A DNA stretch of 64,000 bases. It comes from Bacteroidales bacterium UBA4772 (GTDB lineage: Bacteria > Bacteroidota > Bacteroidia > Bacteroidales > VadinHA17). Both the position numbers and the translations under genes were made by a program. The notes beneath the pieces are model-generated. The model was not told the DNA's origin, searched no databases, and was given only the letters and a program-made list of their open reading frames with translations. Shown here in pieces: positions 7,559 through 18,400 of this stretch (its first letter is position 1; each line of letters opens with the position of its first letter). Where the stretch lies: the NCBI GenBank assembly GCA_002403305.1, contig DHHM01000020.1, forward strand, positions 194,402 to 258,401. Direction: 5' to 3'.

Positions 7559-8800
7559 ATGGAAAATGTTAATCTTATAGATACTTTTTCAGAGTTCAAG
7601 GAGCTGAAGAATATTGACAGGCCTACCATGATGAGTGTGCTGGAGGATGTATTCAGGGGTATGCTTGCCAAGAAATATGGCTCGGCCGATAATTTTGACA
7701 TTATCGTCAACATTGACAAGGGTGACTTTGAGATCTGGCGTAACCGCGAGGTAGTTGATGATAAGGAGTTTACCGATCCCAACACACAGATACCCCTCTC
7801 TGAGGCGCACAAGATTGATGAGGATTACGAGGTAGGTGAAGAGGTATCGGATGAGGTGAAGTTTCTCGACTTCGGCCGCCGGGCCATCCTGGCGCTGAGG
7901 CAGAACCTCGTGTCGCGTATACTCGACCTGGAGAAGAACAACATCTACCTCAAATACAAGGACCGCATCGGGGATATCGTCACCGGTGAGGTGTACCAGG
8001 TATGGAAGCGTGAGACACTGGTGCTTGACGACGACGGCAACGAGCTGATACTTCCCAAGGGTGAGCAGATACCCTCGGACCATTTCCGCAAGGGTGACAC
8101 CATCCGTGCCGTGGTCATCAGGGTGGAGATGAAGAACAACACTCCCAACATCATCCTCAGCCGTACCTCCCCGGTATTCCTGGAGAGGCTCTTTGAGCTC
8201 GAGGTACCTGAGATATTCGACGGGCTGATCACCATACGCAAGATCGTCAGGGTGCCCGGCGAGAGAGCCAAGGTGGCCGTGGAGTCGTACGACGAGCGCA
8301 TTGACCCCGTCGGTGCCTGCGTGGGCATGAAGGGATCGCGCATCCACGGCATCGTCCGCGAGCTGCGCAACGAAAACATCGACGTCATCAACTATACTTC
8401 AAACATACAGCTCTTCATCACCAGGGCTCTCAACCCCGCAAAGATCACCTCAATAAAACTGATTGAAGCGGACAAGAAGGCGGAGATCTATCTCAAGCCA
8501 AGCGAGGTCTCACTGGCAATCGGTAAGGGAGGACTGAACATCAAGCTGGCCGGTCAGCTCACCGGGTATGACATCGAGGTCTACCGTGAGCCTGACAATG
8601 AGGATGAGGAGGATGTATCCCTCGATGAATTCGCCGATGAGATCGAAGGATGGATCATTGATGAGCTGAAGGCCATCGGTTGCGACACCGCACGCAGCGT
8701 GCTGCGGCTGACGGTGCATGACCTCGTCAAACGGACCGACCTCGAGGAGGAGACGATAAAGGAGGTGGTCAATATTCTGAGATCTGAATTTGACAAGTAA
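7559..8800 (+). CDS. nusA: Transcription termination/antitermination factor NusA
   Basis: NusA binds RNA polymerase and nascent RNA and modulates pausing, termination and antitermination. The 413 residues comprise an N-terminal polymerase-binding domain (about 1-125), an S1 domain (about 135-200, starting DIVTGEVYQVW), and two KH domains (about 205-350) with the GACVGMKGSRI and LAIGKGGLNIKLA motifs. A short acidic linker and one C-terminal helical domain (about 355-413) follow, so the protein lacks the longer acidic-repeat tail of E. coli NusA. It lies between rimP and infB in the same transcript. Confidence 0.96.
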   Translation: MENVNLIDTFSEFKELKNIDRPTMMSVLEDVFRGMLAKKYGSADNFDIIVNIDKGDFEIWRNREVVDDKEFTDPNTQIPLSEAHKIDEDYEVGEEVSDEVKFLDFGRRAILALRQNLVSRILDLEKNNIYLKYKDRIGDIVTGEVYQVWKRETLVLDDDGNELILPKGEQIPSDHFRKGDTIRAVVIRVEMKNNTPNIILSRTSPVFLERLFELEVPEIFDGLITIRKIVRVPGERAKVAVESYDERIDPVGACVGMKGSRIHGIVRELRNENIDVINYTSNIQLFITRALNPAKITSIKLIEADKKAEIYLKPSEVSLAIGKGGLNIKLAGQLTGYDIEVYREPDNEDEEDVSLDEFADEIEGWIIDELKAIGCDTARSVLRLTVHDLVKRTDLEEETIKEVVNILRSEFDK

Positions 8801-8861
8801 CAACCTGCTTCCCGGTACGGGAGCAACGATATATTAAAATTAGAGGATATCATTAAGGTAT

Positions 8862-11762
8862 ATGACTGAAGAGAAGAAAGCCATACGTTTAAGCAAGGCA
8901 GCCCGCGAATTCAATGTTGGGATCCAGACTATTGTCGAATTTCTTCACAAGAAGGGGTTTGACATAAGCACGGACCCCAACTGCAAGATTCCTCCTGAGG
9001 CTTATGCACTGATAGTCAAAGAATACAGTGGCGACCTCAGCGTCAAGAAGGATGCCGAGAAACTGGCTCTCAAGGAGAAGATTACTCCGAAAAAGTCCCT
9101 CTCGATTGAGGATCTTGATTCCGGACGGCCCGGCGACAGCGGCGAGCCTGACGAAGAGTTCCTCATAACAGATATCTCCGGTGACAAAAAGCATCCTGAT
9201 ATCCTCACTGAGATCACAAAGAGAGAGCCAAGACCCAGGGAAGAGGCTGCTCCCGCAGCAAAAGCCACTCCGAGGGAGCCTGAGGCACCCCCTGCAAAGA
9301 GTGATGCTTCCGACAGTGCTGAGCCTGTCGTCACCCAGACCCCTGCCGTTGAGGCCAGGAAACCGAAGGTAGTCGGAAAGGTCGATCTTGAATCCCTGAC
9401 CGCCAGGAAGGCCAGGAGCCCGAAAAAGAGTGCTGCCGGGAAGAGTGAGCCGGCAGAGGAGAAAGTTGCTCCCGCTCCCGCAGAGGAGAAACCGGTAGCC
9501 AAAGAGGAAACTCCGGCAGAGACTCCTGTTGCTGCTGAGACTCCCGTTGTTCCTGAGACCCCGGAGCCGAAGGAGACAGAGATATACCGTCCGGGGTATG
9601 AGAAGCTGACGGGTGTGAAGATCATCGACAAGATCGAGCTGGTACCTGAAGTCAAAAAGAGTAAGGAGCAGTCGGCTGAGGGCCGACAGAAGCGCGACGA
9701 CAAGAAGAAGCGCGAGCGCATCAAGCCCAAGAGCCGTGAGAAGGTTGCAGTGAACGCCACTCCCGGCCAGGCAGCCCAGGAACAGAGGAAGGACAGGAAG
9801 CCCGGGCAGCGTGATCAACGCGGCGGCGAGAGGAAAAAGTCGTTCCGCACGCTAAGGCCCGAGGTTGACAAGATAGATGTTGACAAGAACATCAGGGATG
9901 TCAACCTGCTCATGAGCAAGAGCAAGTCGAAGGTGGCACGGCACCGCCGTGACAAGAGAGATGCCGTCAGCCAGCGGATGAAGGATGAGACAGAAAAGCA
10001 GGAACTCGAAAAGAGCACTCTCAAGGTCACCGAGTTCGTCTCCGTCAATGAGCTGGCCACCATGATGGATGTGCCGGTGGTGGATATCATATCAACATGC
10101 ATGAGCCTTGGCCTGATAGTCTCCATCAATCAGAGGCTTGATGCCGAGACCATGGCGATGCTTGCTGAAGAATTCGGATTTTCTGTTGAGTTTGTCAGCG
10201 CTGAGTTGCAGGAGGCCGTCAGGGAAGAGGAGGATGATGAAGCCACCCTTCTGCCGCGTCCGCCCATTGTCACCGTCATGGGACACGTTGACCACGGCAA
10301 GACCAAGCTGCTAGACCACATACGCAACACCAACGTCATCGCCGGCGAGGCCGGTGGTATAACACAGCATATAGGTGCATACCGGGTAATGCTCGACAAC
10401 GACAAGGTCATCACCTTCCTTGACACTCCCGGTCACGAGGCCTTTACCGCCATGCGCGCCAGGGGTGCACAGATAACCGACATCGTCATTGTAGTCGTGG
10501 CAGCGGATGACGGGGTGATGCCGCAGACACGGGAGGCTATCAACCATGCCCATGCTGCCGGCGTGCCGATAATATTCGCCATTAACAAGATTGACAAGCC
10601 CACCGCCAATCCCGACAAGATACGTGAGGAGCTTGCAGCCATGAACTTCCTGGTTGAAGAGTGGGGAGGCAAATACCAGTCGCAGGAGATCTCAGCCAAG
10701 AACGGCGTTAACATAGAGCTGCTTCTTGAGAAGGTGTTGCTGCAAGCCGAACTTCTTGAGCTGAAAGCCAACCCTGATAAGTTTGCTCTCGGAACAGTGA
10801 TTGAATCGTCGCTCGACAAGGGTCGCGGTTTCGTGGCCACGATACTCGTCAAGGCCGGAACCCTCAGTCTGGGCGACGTTGTGATCGCCGGCAGTTACTA
10901 CGGCCACGTGAAGGCGATGTATAACGAGCGCAACCAGAAGATCAGCAAGGCCGGACCCTCAATGCCGGTGCTTATCCTGGGTCTCAACGGAGCCCCGCAG
11001 GCAGGTGACAAGTTCAATGTGATGGAGTCAGACAAGGAGGCCAAGGATATCGCAACCAAGAGGGCACAGCTGCAGCGTGAGCAGGGACTGCGTACACAGA
11101 AGCACATCACCCTCGATGAGATCGGCCGCCGTATAGCTATCGGCAACTTCCAGGAGCTCAACATCATCGTCAAAGGTGACGTCGACGGGTCGGTGGAAGC
11201 GCTGAGCGACTCGCTGATAAAGCTCTCTACTGAAGAGATCCAGGTAAATATCATCCATAAAGCCGTAGGTCAGATATCCGAATCTGATATCCTGCTGGCT
11301 GCCGCCTCCAACGCCGTTGTGGTGGGCTTCCAGGTGAGACCCTCGCTCAGCGCCAGAAAGCTGGCCGAGAAGGAGGGCATAGACATACGCCTCTACTCCA
11401 TCATCTATGACGCCATCGAGGAGATCAGGGCTGCCATGGAGGGCATGCTCTCGCCCGAGATCAAGGAGGAGATCGTCTCTACCGTCGAGGTGCGTGAGGT
11501 CTTCAAGATCGGTAAGGTTGGAACCATCGCCGGATGCTTCGTCCGCGACGGCAAGGTGACACGCAACACCAGGGTGAGGGTGATACGTGACGGTATCGTC
11601 ATCTACACCGGTGAACTGGGATCACTCAAGCGTTTCAAGGATGACGTCAGGGAAGTCTCTGCAGGTTATGAGTGCGGACTGAATATCGAAGGTTTCAATG
11701 ACATCAAGGTAGGAGATATAATCGAAGGGTACCAGACCGTACAGGTCAAGAAGACATTGTAG
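8862..11762 (+). CDS. infB: Translation initiation factor IF-2
   Basis: IF-2 is the GTPase that delivers initiator tRNA to the 30S subunit. At 966 residues it has a long N-terminal region. An IF2_N helical domain (residues 6-55) is followed by a low-complexity Ala/Pro/Glu/Lys linker (about 90-400) and a second IF2_N-like segment near 395-450. The GTPase domain carries GHVDHGKT (about 473-480), DTPGHEAF (about 522) and NKID (about 575). Domains II, III and IV follow, with C-terminal beta-barrels ending in the GYECGLNIEGFNDIKVGDIIE signature. It closes the rimP-nusA-infB operon. The linker length is normal for Bacteroidota. Confidence 0.97.
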   Translation: MTEEKKAIRLSKAAREFNVGIQTIVEFLHKKGFDISTDPNCKIPPEAYALIVKEYSGDLSVKKDAEKLALKEKITPKKSLSIEDLDSGRPGDSGEPDEEFLITDISGDKKHPDILTEITKREPRPREEAAPAAKATPREPEAPPAKSDASDSAEPVVTQTPAVEARKPKVVGKVDLESLTARKARSPKKSAAGKSEPAEEKVAPAPAEEKPVAKEETPAETPVAAETPVVPETPEPKETEIYRPGYEKLTGVKIIDKIELVPEVKKSKEQSAEGRQKRDDKKKRERIKPKSREKVAVNATPGQAAQEQRKDRKPGQRDQRGGERKKSFRTLRPEVDKIDVDKNIRDVNLLMSKSKSKVARHRRDKRDAVSQRMKDETEKQELEKSTLKVTEFVSVNELATMMDVPVVDIISTCMSLGLIVSINQRLDAETMAMLAEEFGFSVEFVSAELQEAVREEEDDEATLLPRPPIVTVMGHVDHGKTKLLDHIRNTNVIAGEAGGITQHIGAYRVMLDNDKVITFLDTPGHEAFTAMRARGAQITDIVIVVVAADDGVMPQTREAINHAHAAGVPIIFAINKIDKPTANPDKIREELAAMNFLVEEWGGKYQSQEISAKNGVNIELLLEKVLLQAELLELKANPDKFALGTVIESSLDKGRGFVATILVKAGTLSLGDVVIAGSYYGHVKAMYNERNQKISKAGPSMPVLILGLNGAPQAGDKFNVMESDKEAKDIATKRAQLQREQGLRTQKHITLDEIGRRIAIGNFQELNIIVKGDVDGSVEALSDSLIKLSTEEIQVNIIHKAVGQISESDILLAAASNAVVVGFQVRPSLSARKLAEKEGIDIRLYSIIYDAIEEIRAAMEGMLSPEIKEEIVSTVEVREVFKIGKVGTIAGCFVRDGKVTRNTRVRVIRDGIVIYTGELGSLKRFKDDVREVSAGYECGLNIEGFNDIKVGDIIEGYQTVQVKKTL

Positions 11763-11884
11763 GATTTTCGATTTGCGATTTGCGATTTTCGATTTGCGAT
11801 TTGCGATTGAGAAATTTTTTAATCGACATTCGCACATCAGAAATCGTCAATTAAATCGAAAATCGCAAATCTGAAATCGCAAAT
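11763..11884 (+). repeat. GATTTGC-type 7-bp tandem repeat with inverted arms
   Basis: Directly after infB there are several runs of a GATTTGC/GATTTTC unit (11763-11807). A complementary run (AAATCG, AAAATC, GCAAATC units, 11852-11884) follows 45 nt later, so the two arms could fold on each other. The same unit recurs at 27572-27659. It is intergenic and non-coding. Confidence 0.75.
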
Positions 11885-11916
11885 AAAAAAAGCTGCATCC
11901 CTGCAGCTTTTTTTTT
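11885..11916. terminator. Bidirectional terminator between infB and gcvH
   Basis: AGCTGCA (11891-11897) pairs with TGCAGCT (11902-11908) around a 4-nt loop. An A run lies on the left and a T run on the right, so it can terminate both convergent genes. Confidence 0.85.
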
Positions 11917-11933
11917 GCTTATTATATTGTCAG

Positions 11934-12314
11934 TCACGCACCTATAAGCTTCTTATAGGCTTCTGCATCGAGGAGATCATCGATCTCCGATGAATCGTCA
12001 ATAGCTATCTTGATCATCCACCCCTCGCCATAAGGATCACTGTTGACAAGCTCCGCGGAGGCGTCAAGCTCTTCATTCTTTTCAGTGACAGTGCCGCTGA
12101 GAGGCATGAAGAGATCCGACACTGTCTTGACGGCTTCCACCGTGCCAAAGACATCGCCCTGCCCGAGCTTCTCGCCCACGGTCTCGATCTCAATAAATAC
12201 TATATCGCCCAGCTCATGCTGTGCAAAATCAGTAATGCCTACAACTGCTTCTTTGCCGTTGATGCGGACCCACTCATGATCCTTGGTGTACTTCAGGTTT
12301 GCCGGAACATTCAT
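11934..12314 (-). CDS. gcvH: Glycine cleavage system H protein
   Basis: GcvH is the lipoylated carrier that shuttles the aminomethyl group between the P, T and L proteins of the glycine cleavage system. The 126-residue length is typical. The lipoyl-lysine motif FGTVEAVKTVSDLF is intact, with the modified lysine at residue 63. The frame extends one codon further to a GTG at 12317, but the ATG at 12314 is the natural start. No other gcv gene is adjacent. It has a probable promoter of its own (12361-12368) and a terminator shared with infB. Confidence 0.96.
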   Translation of the reverse strand: MNVPANLKYTKDHEWVRINGKEAVVGITDFAQHELGDIVFIEIETVGEKLGQGDVFGTVEAVKTVSDLFMPLSGTVTEKNEELDASAELVNSDPYGEGWMIKIAIDDSSEIDDLLDAEAYKKLIGA

Positions 12315-12360
12315 CACTTGATATTTTTTTGTTAGACATATGATCTTACTGTCAGGATGT

Positions 12361-12368
12361 CAAAAATA
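12361..12368 (-). promoter_or_regulatory. Probable -7 box for gcvH
   Basis: On the minus strand this reads TATTTTTG, matching TAnnTTTG. It lies 46 nt upstream of the gcvH ATG in the gap after sprA. No clear -33 TTTG was found. Confidence 0.45.
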
Positions 12369-12430
12369 CATCTTTTTTAAGATTTTAAGGCCGGTTGTAT
12401 CGTTTTTTCCAACGGCACCGGTGACAAGCG

Positions 12431-15400
12431 TCACTGTACCAGGGTAAAGCGCAGGCTGAAGCCGAAGTTGGTATTGGAGGTCATGAAGGTGTTGGCAACA
12501 AAAGGATCATTCATCGAATGGTCTGCATATATCTGCAGGTTGAACCTGTCGCTGAGAACATAGTCGGCAGTGGCTCCCAGGGTAAAGACCCGCTGTCCTG
12601 CCACAGGCTGGTTTACCGCCTCCACCAGCTTGCGCGCCAGGGTCTTGTTGTTCCTGATGGAGAGGTCCACCTTCAGGTTGAGGTCGCTCTTCAGGGCACG
12701 CTGACCGGTGCGTGAGCTGAGGGTGATGGCCACATCATCAAAACGGTAGCCCGCTCCTACGGTTATCTCATCATTCCTGATATCTGCCACCTGGTTGCTC
12801 GCCAGGTTGAGGGTCACCGTACGCGACTTGCGGTATTCTATCCTGGTCGTCAGCGAGTTCTTCCATCCCAGGTCTATGTTGATCAAGGGGCTGAACTGCT
12901 CGTTGATGGTTACGGTGTTGATCTCATATTGCGGGATGAAGTTCGACTGCAGGTCACGTATCCTGCTTATCCCTGATGCATCAGGATCATAATAGAGACT
13001 GGTATTGAACGAGCCGATTGTGTAAGTCGATCTGTACTGGTGCGAGAGACTCACCGAGTTGAATACCTTGCGCACCGCCTCGAACTTTGTCAGCCCCTCG
13101 AAATTGATCCTCCAGTTGGGCATCATATGCATCATGGAGGGGAAGGGTGACAGGGTGATCTTACCCGGGTCCCTCCTGGTATAGGCTGCAAGGAAGGCTG
13201 GCACCAGCACCTCGGCGGAGGTCTGGCCGTATCCGCTCATATAGGGCCCTGTAATCTGCTCGCCGGTGACAGGGTCAAACCACGGATCATAGCTGCTGTC
13301 TTCAAGACGGCGCTCATTACCCCTCCGTTGTGATATTACCGAGGTGTACTCCTTGAACCTCTCAAATGTCGGGGAGATATAGTCGCCCGTTTTGGGTATC
13401 TTCTCAAAGGCTGTGCCCCATGACACCACCGAGATGGTAAAGTTGCCCGTGACACGCGTGTTCCTGGTGCTGTCGGGGAAGTTACCGTTGCGGTCGGCAC
13501 GCAGGTATGATGCCACCGTCTCCGAGTAGCGCCTGTCAGCTGTCAGATCCAGCCGCAGGCCGGGAAACGGCTCTACATTGGCCCTGATATTGAACTGTTC
13601 ACGCTTGCTGTAGGAGGCAGCATTGTTGAGCAGTGTGTCGGAGGTGATCCAGCCGTTGATGACAGCCTCATCAAAGAAGCGCTCGTCAGTAAGCCCGGCG
13701 AGGAAACGCCAGCCGGGTGATGACATGCCTCCGTAGTTCTCCTGACCCAGGAACGCGGTGCCGGGGAGGTATCCCGGAAGGATGTGCCCCTGCTCGATGG
13801 TATAGGTGGCTGAGACATTGCGCAGTGCCATGAGGCTGCGCACAAGATAGCGCCCTGCCATACTGGCGACGCCGGGTTTCTTCTCCACCCTGCCCTTGAC
13901 GGAGACGCTGACATTGGAGACGTCAGCATCAGCGATATAGTCAATACGGTCATCAGAGACGATGTTGAACTTACCGCTCACGGGAGCGCCGTCACGGTCG
14001 GTGACCGTCACCGTGACATCCCTGGTGCCCAGGTTGTGGTTGATGATACGCGGCTTGTCGGCCTTGAGTATCAGTCCCCGCCTGTTGTGTGTCACCTCCT
14101 CGTAGCCGAGGCTCATGCGGCGTTTCCCCCCCGGCTGCGTGCTGGCCTCTATCTCTTTCAGGAATTTAACCTTGCCGTAGAGGTTGGTGAGGTTGGCCTG
14201 CACCGTAAACTGCCCGTTGTTCGAATTCTTGATCGTATTGCCCGGCTTTATGTTCACCGAATCAGGGAAGATGGTGCCCGCCAGCCAGTCGTACCTGGCA
14301 CTGTAGCGCGCGTTGGAGGTCACCCATGAGAGCAGCGGCAGCTTGTTAACCGGCACATTGTAGTTGACATTCAACAGATGATAGTAGTTGGTGGTGCGGC
14401 CCAGGTCACTCAGGTTAGCCATGACAGAATCACGCCAGGTGTCGAACAGCTCGGGATAGCGCCTGCGGTCAGCACCCCCCGCCGGCTCGTCAATCCTCGC
14501 AATGCTGCTGGCGGTGAAGTCCACCTTGAGCTGCTTGGTGATGTCATACTTGATATCATAGAACCGGGTCCATTGAAAATCCTTTGTAAAGACCGGGTCG
14601 ATCAGCAGATCAGGGTTGTTGATGTTGCGCGTCCTGACCTCGTTGTAATACCTGTAGAGGTCGGTACGCACGGTGATGTGCTTCGGAAACAGATAGATGT
14701 TGAAATCCTTGATCAGCCTGAAGGCCGGTGAGCTGAGCAGCCTCGACTTCTGGAACGGGGAAAAATTCTTCGGCCTGGCATCGAAGTCGTAGGCGAGCCC
14801 TCCCCTGTACGTACGCTCCAAATCCACCTCCGTGCGGGGATCGCTGTTGTACACCTCGTTAAAGGCATAGCTGACGGTGACGTTTGCCGGGTCCCATGCA
14901 TGGGGCTTCTCTCCCCTTTTGGTTATGCCGGCGTTGCTGACGGTGAGTGTACGACGCCGCGAGTACTCTTCCGCCAGGTTTAGCAGCGAGTCCCTCTCCC
15001 TCTTGTCCTGCGCATTGTCGAGCGACTCATCAAGCAGTATGTCAGGATTGAGCGGATCATACTGCGGCCTGATGCGGTTCTCGGAGTAACCCATGTAAAC
15101 GGGTATCCTGATGCCCGCCTTCTCGGGGAAGAACTTGCCCAGCTCAAGGTTCGACGAGAGGTCGTACTGTATCACCTGCTCCATGCTGCGCTGGCTGACG
15201 TTCTTGTCGATGCTGCCCCATCCCGGGGTGCTCGTCTGTCCTACCAGGTTGACTGTCCCCAGGTCAGCCAGGCGTGCCTGCATCTGTGCGTTGGCAGCCC
15301 ATCCTCCCTCCTCACGGAAGTCGCTCAGCCGGAGCTCATTGATCCATACCTCCGCCGACCTGGGAGCACCGTCATCGTTCGCCGGGTCACGTGTCCTGAT

Positions 15401-18400
15401 GGGGTTACGGACACCGGCCATCACCACCCTCACATTGCTCAGGTTGGGACTGCCGCTGACGGAGATGCGGGCGCCACCCACGGTGATAGAGTATATGTCT
15501 GCCTCGCTGATCGATGAACCCGCCACCCGCATTGCCGCATCGCGTGCCTGCTTGGCATCGAGCAGCAACGAGAGGTCAATATCCACCTTGTTATCTTCAG
15601 GCCATACAATTGCCCTCTCGTCTTCATCATCGTTGCTGTACCTGCCGTAAGGTGTCAGCTTCAGCGGTATCTCGTACTCATAGAAGTTGCTCTTGTAGTC
15701 TGACCCCAGCCTGACGAAGACCGTCATCTCATCGTTAAGCAGAGGCTGTCCTATCAGCGCCTCGGCATGAACCTCCATCTTCAGCCTGCGGTACTGCCGC
15801 ATGTCGAGGGTGACATTCTTGTATGTAGCCCTGGCATCGCCGTCGGCAAGCTCCCTCACACGGAGAACCATCGATTGCTCGTTGAGTTGCCTGAGCTGCG
15901 GATTGGCTGGGTCGATGACACGGTCGAAGCCGGGAGGAAGGACATAGTTGACAGGCTCCTTGCCGGCATTCTCCTCAATGCTCACCGAGCTGATCTCAAA
16001 GGTGCCGTCATCCTCCTCGGGAATGGTGATACGCTCACCACCCTCGAAGAAGGTGAGGTTGTACTTGCGCCATTCCGACCTGACGAGCTCGAGACGGGCA
16101 AAACGCATGATGATCTCCTCGTCGAAGTTGCGCATGAACATACGAAGGAACCTGATCGACTTGAAATCACGAATGGAACCCACCACCCTCTCGTAATCGG
16201 TGACAGGTATCTTGAACTGATACCACTTCACGGGCGACTTCTCGCCGTTGGCAAAGGTGGCCGTATATTCAAGCTCATCAACGATGAAATTTTTCCCCAC
16301 GACCATGTCCTCAGGCCTCAGGCTCACATGGTACTGGTAGTAGCTCTCGGTCTCACTCAGCGTGTTGTCGCGGTTGATGTCCTCCATGTCGGGCAGCGTC
16401 GATCCGCTGGTGGGATATGACTCTGTTGACATCTCCGAGGTGGGTGAGTTGCCTTCAGAGCCGTTGAATTTCTTGTACCTCTCCAGGATGCCCAGCTGAA
16501 GGAGATCGTAGTCCGAGCCTCTGAAATAATGAAAATCATCATTGGCAGGGTCCCTGAAGATCATATCCAGAACCTCCGGGCTGACCACCGCCCCCACAGC
16601 CTGGAGATAACTGTCGAAGAAAGAGACCTCGTCCTCGTTGCCCAGCCCGTCAAGCCCCACATCCTGGTAACGGCGTGAGTCAATATTGTTGTCGAAGGCC
16701 TGTACAACGGCCTGCACGTTGGGCACCCTGCCCCAGACGGTGGTATCGACGTTCACCACCAGCGGCGAGGTGGGCAGCCCGTTCTCAAACTGCTTGCGCG
16801 AATCGCGCAGTATATCTTCAGAGATGTTGCCGAGGTTGAAGTAGAGGTCGCCGCCCTCATGGAGGGGATCCTCCACAAAGGGATCCATGACCCAGAATTT
16901 GATGTACTGAATGTTGGCCGACTCAAAGTCGTTGGTCAGCAGCTCGCGCATCATCCCTCCCCACCGTGTGCGTGGTGAGTTGAGGAGGCCGTCGGCACCA
17001 AGACCGGCAGAATATAGTCCCGGCAACACGTCGAAGTTGTAAGGACCTCTCTCGTAGGGGTAGAAGGCGACGTTCAGCACGGAGATGTTGGTAGGGATGC
17101 CGCTGGCTGATTCCTTGTAGGGAAAGATCTCCGTCTCGTATATCTCCCTGACAAGATGACTCGACTGCAGGTCGGCATTCGCCTTGATGTGGTCAGGAGT
17201 GGTAGATCCGTTGCGCAGGAAGAGCGGATCGATGACATACCATGCCAGCCGAGCCCTGTTGAAGCCTGAAGTGATATCCTTGCTCAGCTTCGCCTCCGGG
17301 AAGAAGTGATCCTGCCCCTGCGGTACACTTGAGTGTGACCATGCGTTGAAAGCACGCAGGTCAAGGGATATCTCACTCGCCTCAAAGTCGTCAATGTACA
17401 CCGCCCCCTCAGAGGTGATGGCCTTGCTGTGGCCGGGAATGAGATGCGCAAACTCGCCGAAGAAATTGACCGAGGAGGGAGCGCTGGTCTCAATGAACGG
17501 CAGCCAGTCGATGGCGTTGGTAAGGAACTGCGATTCCGTGCGGTATGAAGCATCAAAACCGTATATGGTGTTGGATATGGGATCTTCGCCGTAGGTAACC
17601 TTCTGGGTGTAGGGCCTCTCGGTAAGCCGCAGCACCGTGCCCCCAAGGTTGAACCGCTCGGAAAACCGGTAGTTCAGGTGGGTGCCTACCAGCGTCTTGG
17701 TCTGCAGACCGAAGAACTGGTTGCTCTCCAGTGATACCTGGACGGGTGTCTGTGACTCAATGATAGCCGTGTTGATGATCTTTACGGAGCCCATGTTGTA
17801 GTCAACCGTATAGTCAACGTTCTCGGTGAGGGTGACACCACCGGCAGTAACCTTGACAGAGCCCGCAGGTATGTTTGCCACATTGAGCCTTATCTCGGAA
17901 CCTGTGGCCGAGGTGAACTGTCCGCTGAGCAGATATTTGTTCTTCTCTGCCATCTGCCTCGCCACCGTCTGTGTCGAGTCATACAGTTCCGTAAAGACAT
18001 ATTTCTCAATCTGTCCGGGGTCGGTTATGTATTTCAGCAGATGCCGGCCGAAGGGCTCAAGCACGGGAAAGATGATCCTCCCCCTCTCTGCCATCACCGT
18101 GACGCCATTGACAAAGTCGAAGAGCCCGTCCGGCTCCCTGTCAAGCTGTGAGTTAAGCTGATCAAGGCCGAGGGCCTGCAGCAGAACCTGTCCCTCAAGG
18201 GGCGTTCCGGGCAGGTAATTGAGGGCATTGCCGGTCTTGTCATCCTGGTAGAGTATGTTAACCTCAAAGTTTTTGGGCTCAATGCGGCCTGATCCGACGT
18301 TGTAGATGTTTTTCATCATGAGATCCCAGGTGGGTATCTGGGGACTCAGGGTAGTACCCTTGATCAGCTTGAGGATAAGAGCGTCAGGAGCGTCGATGCC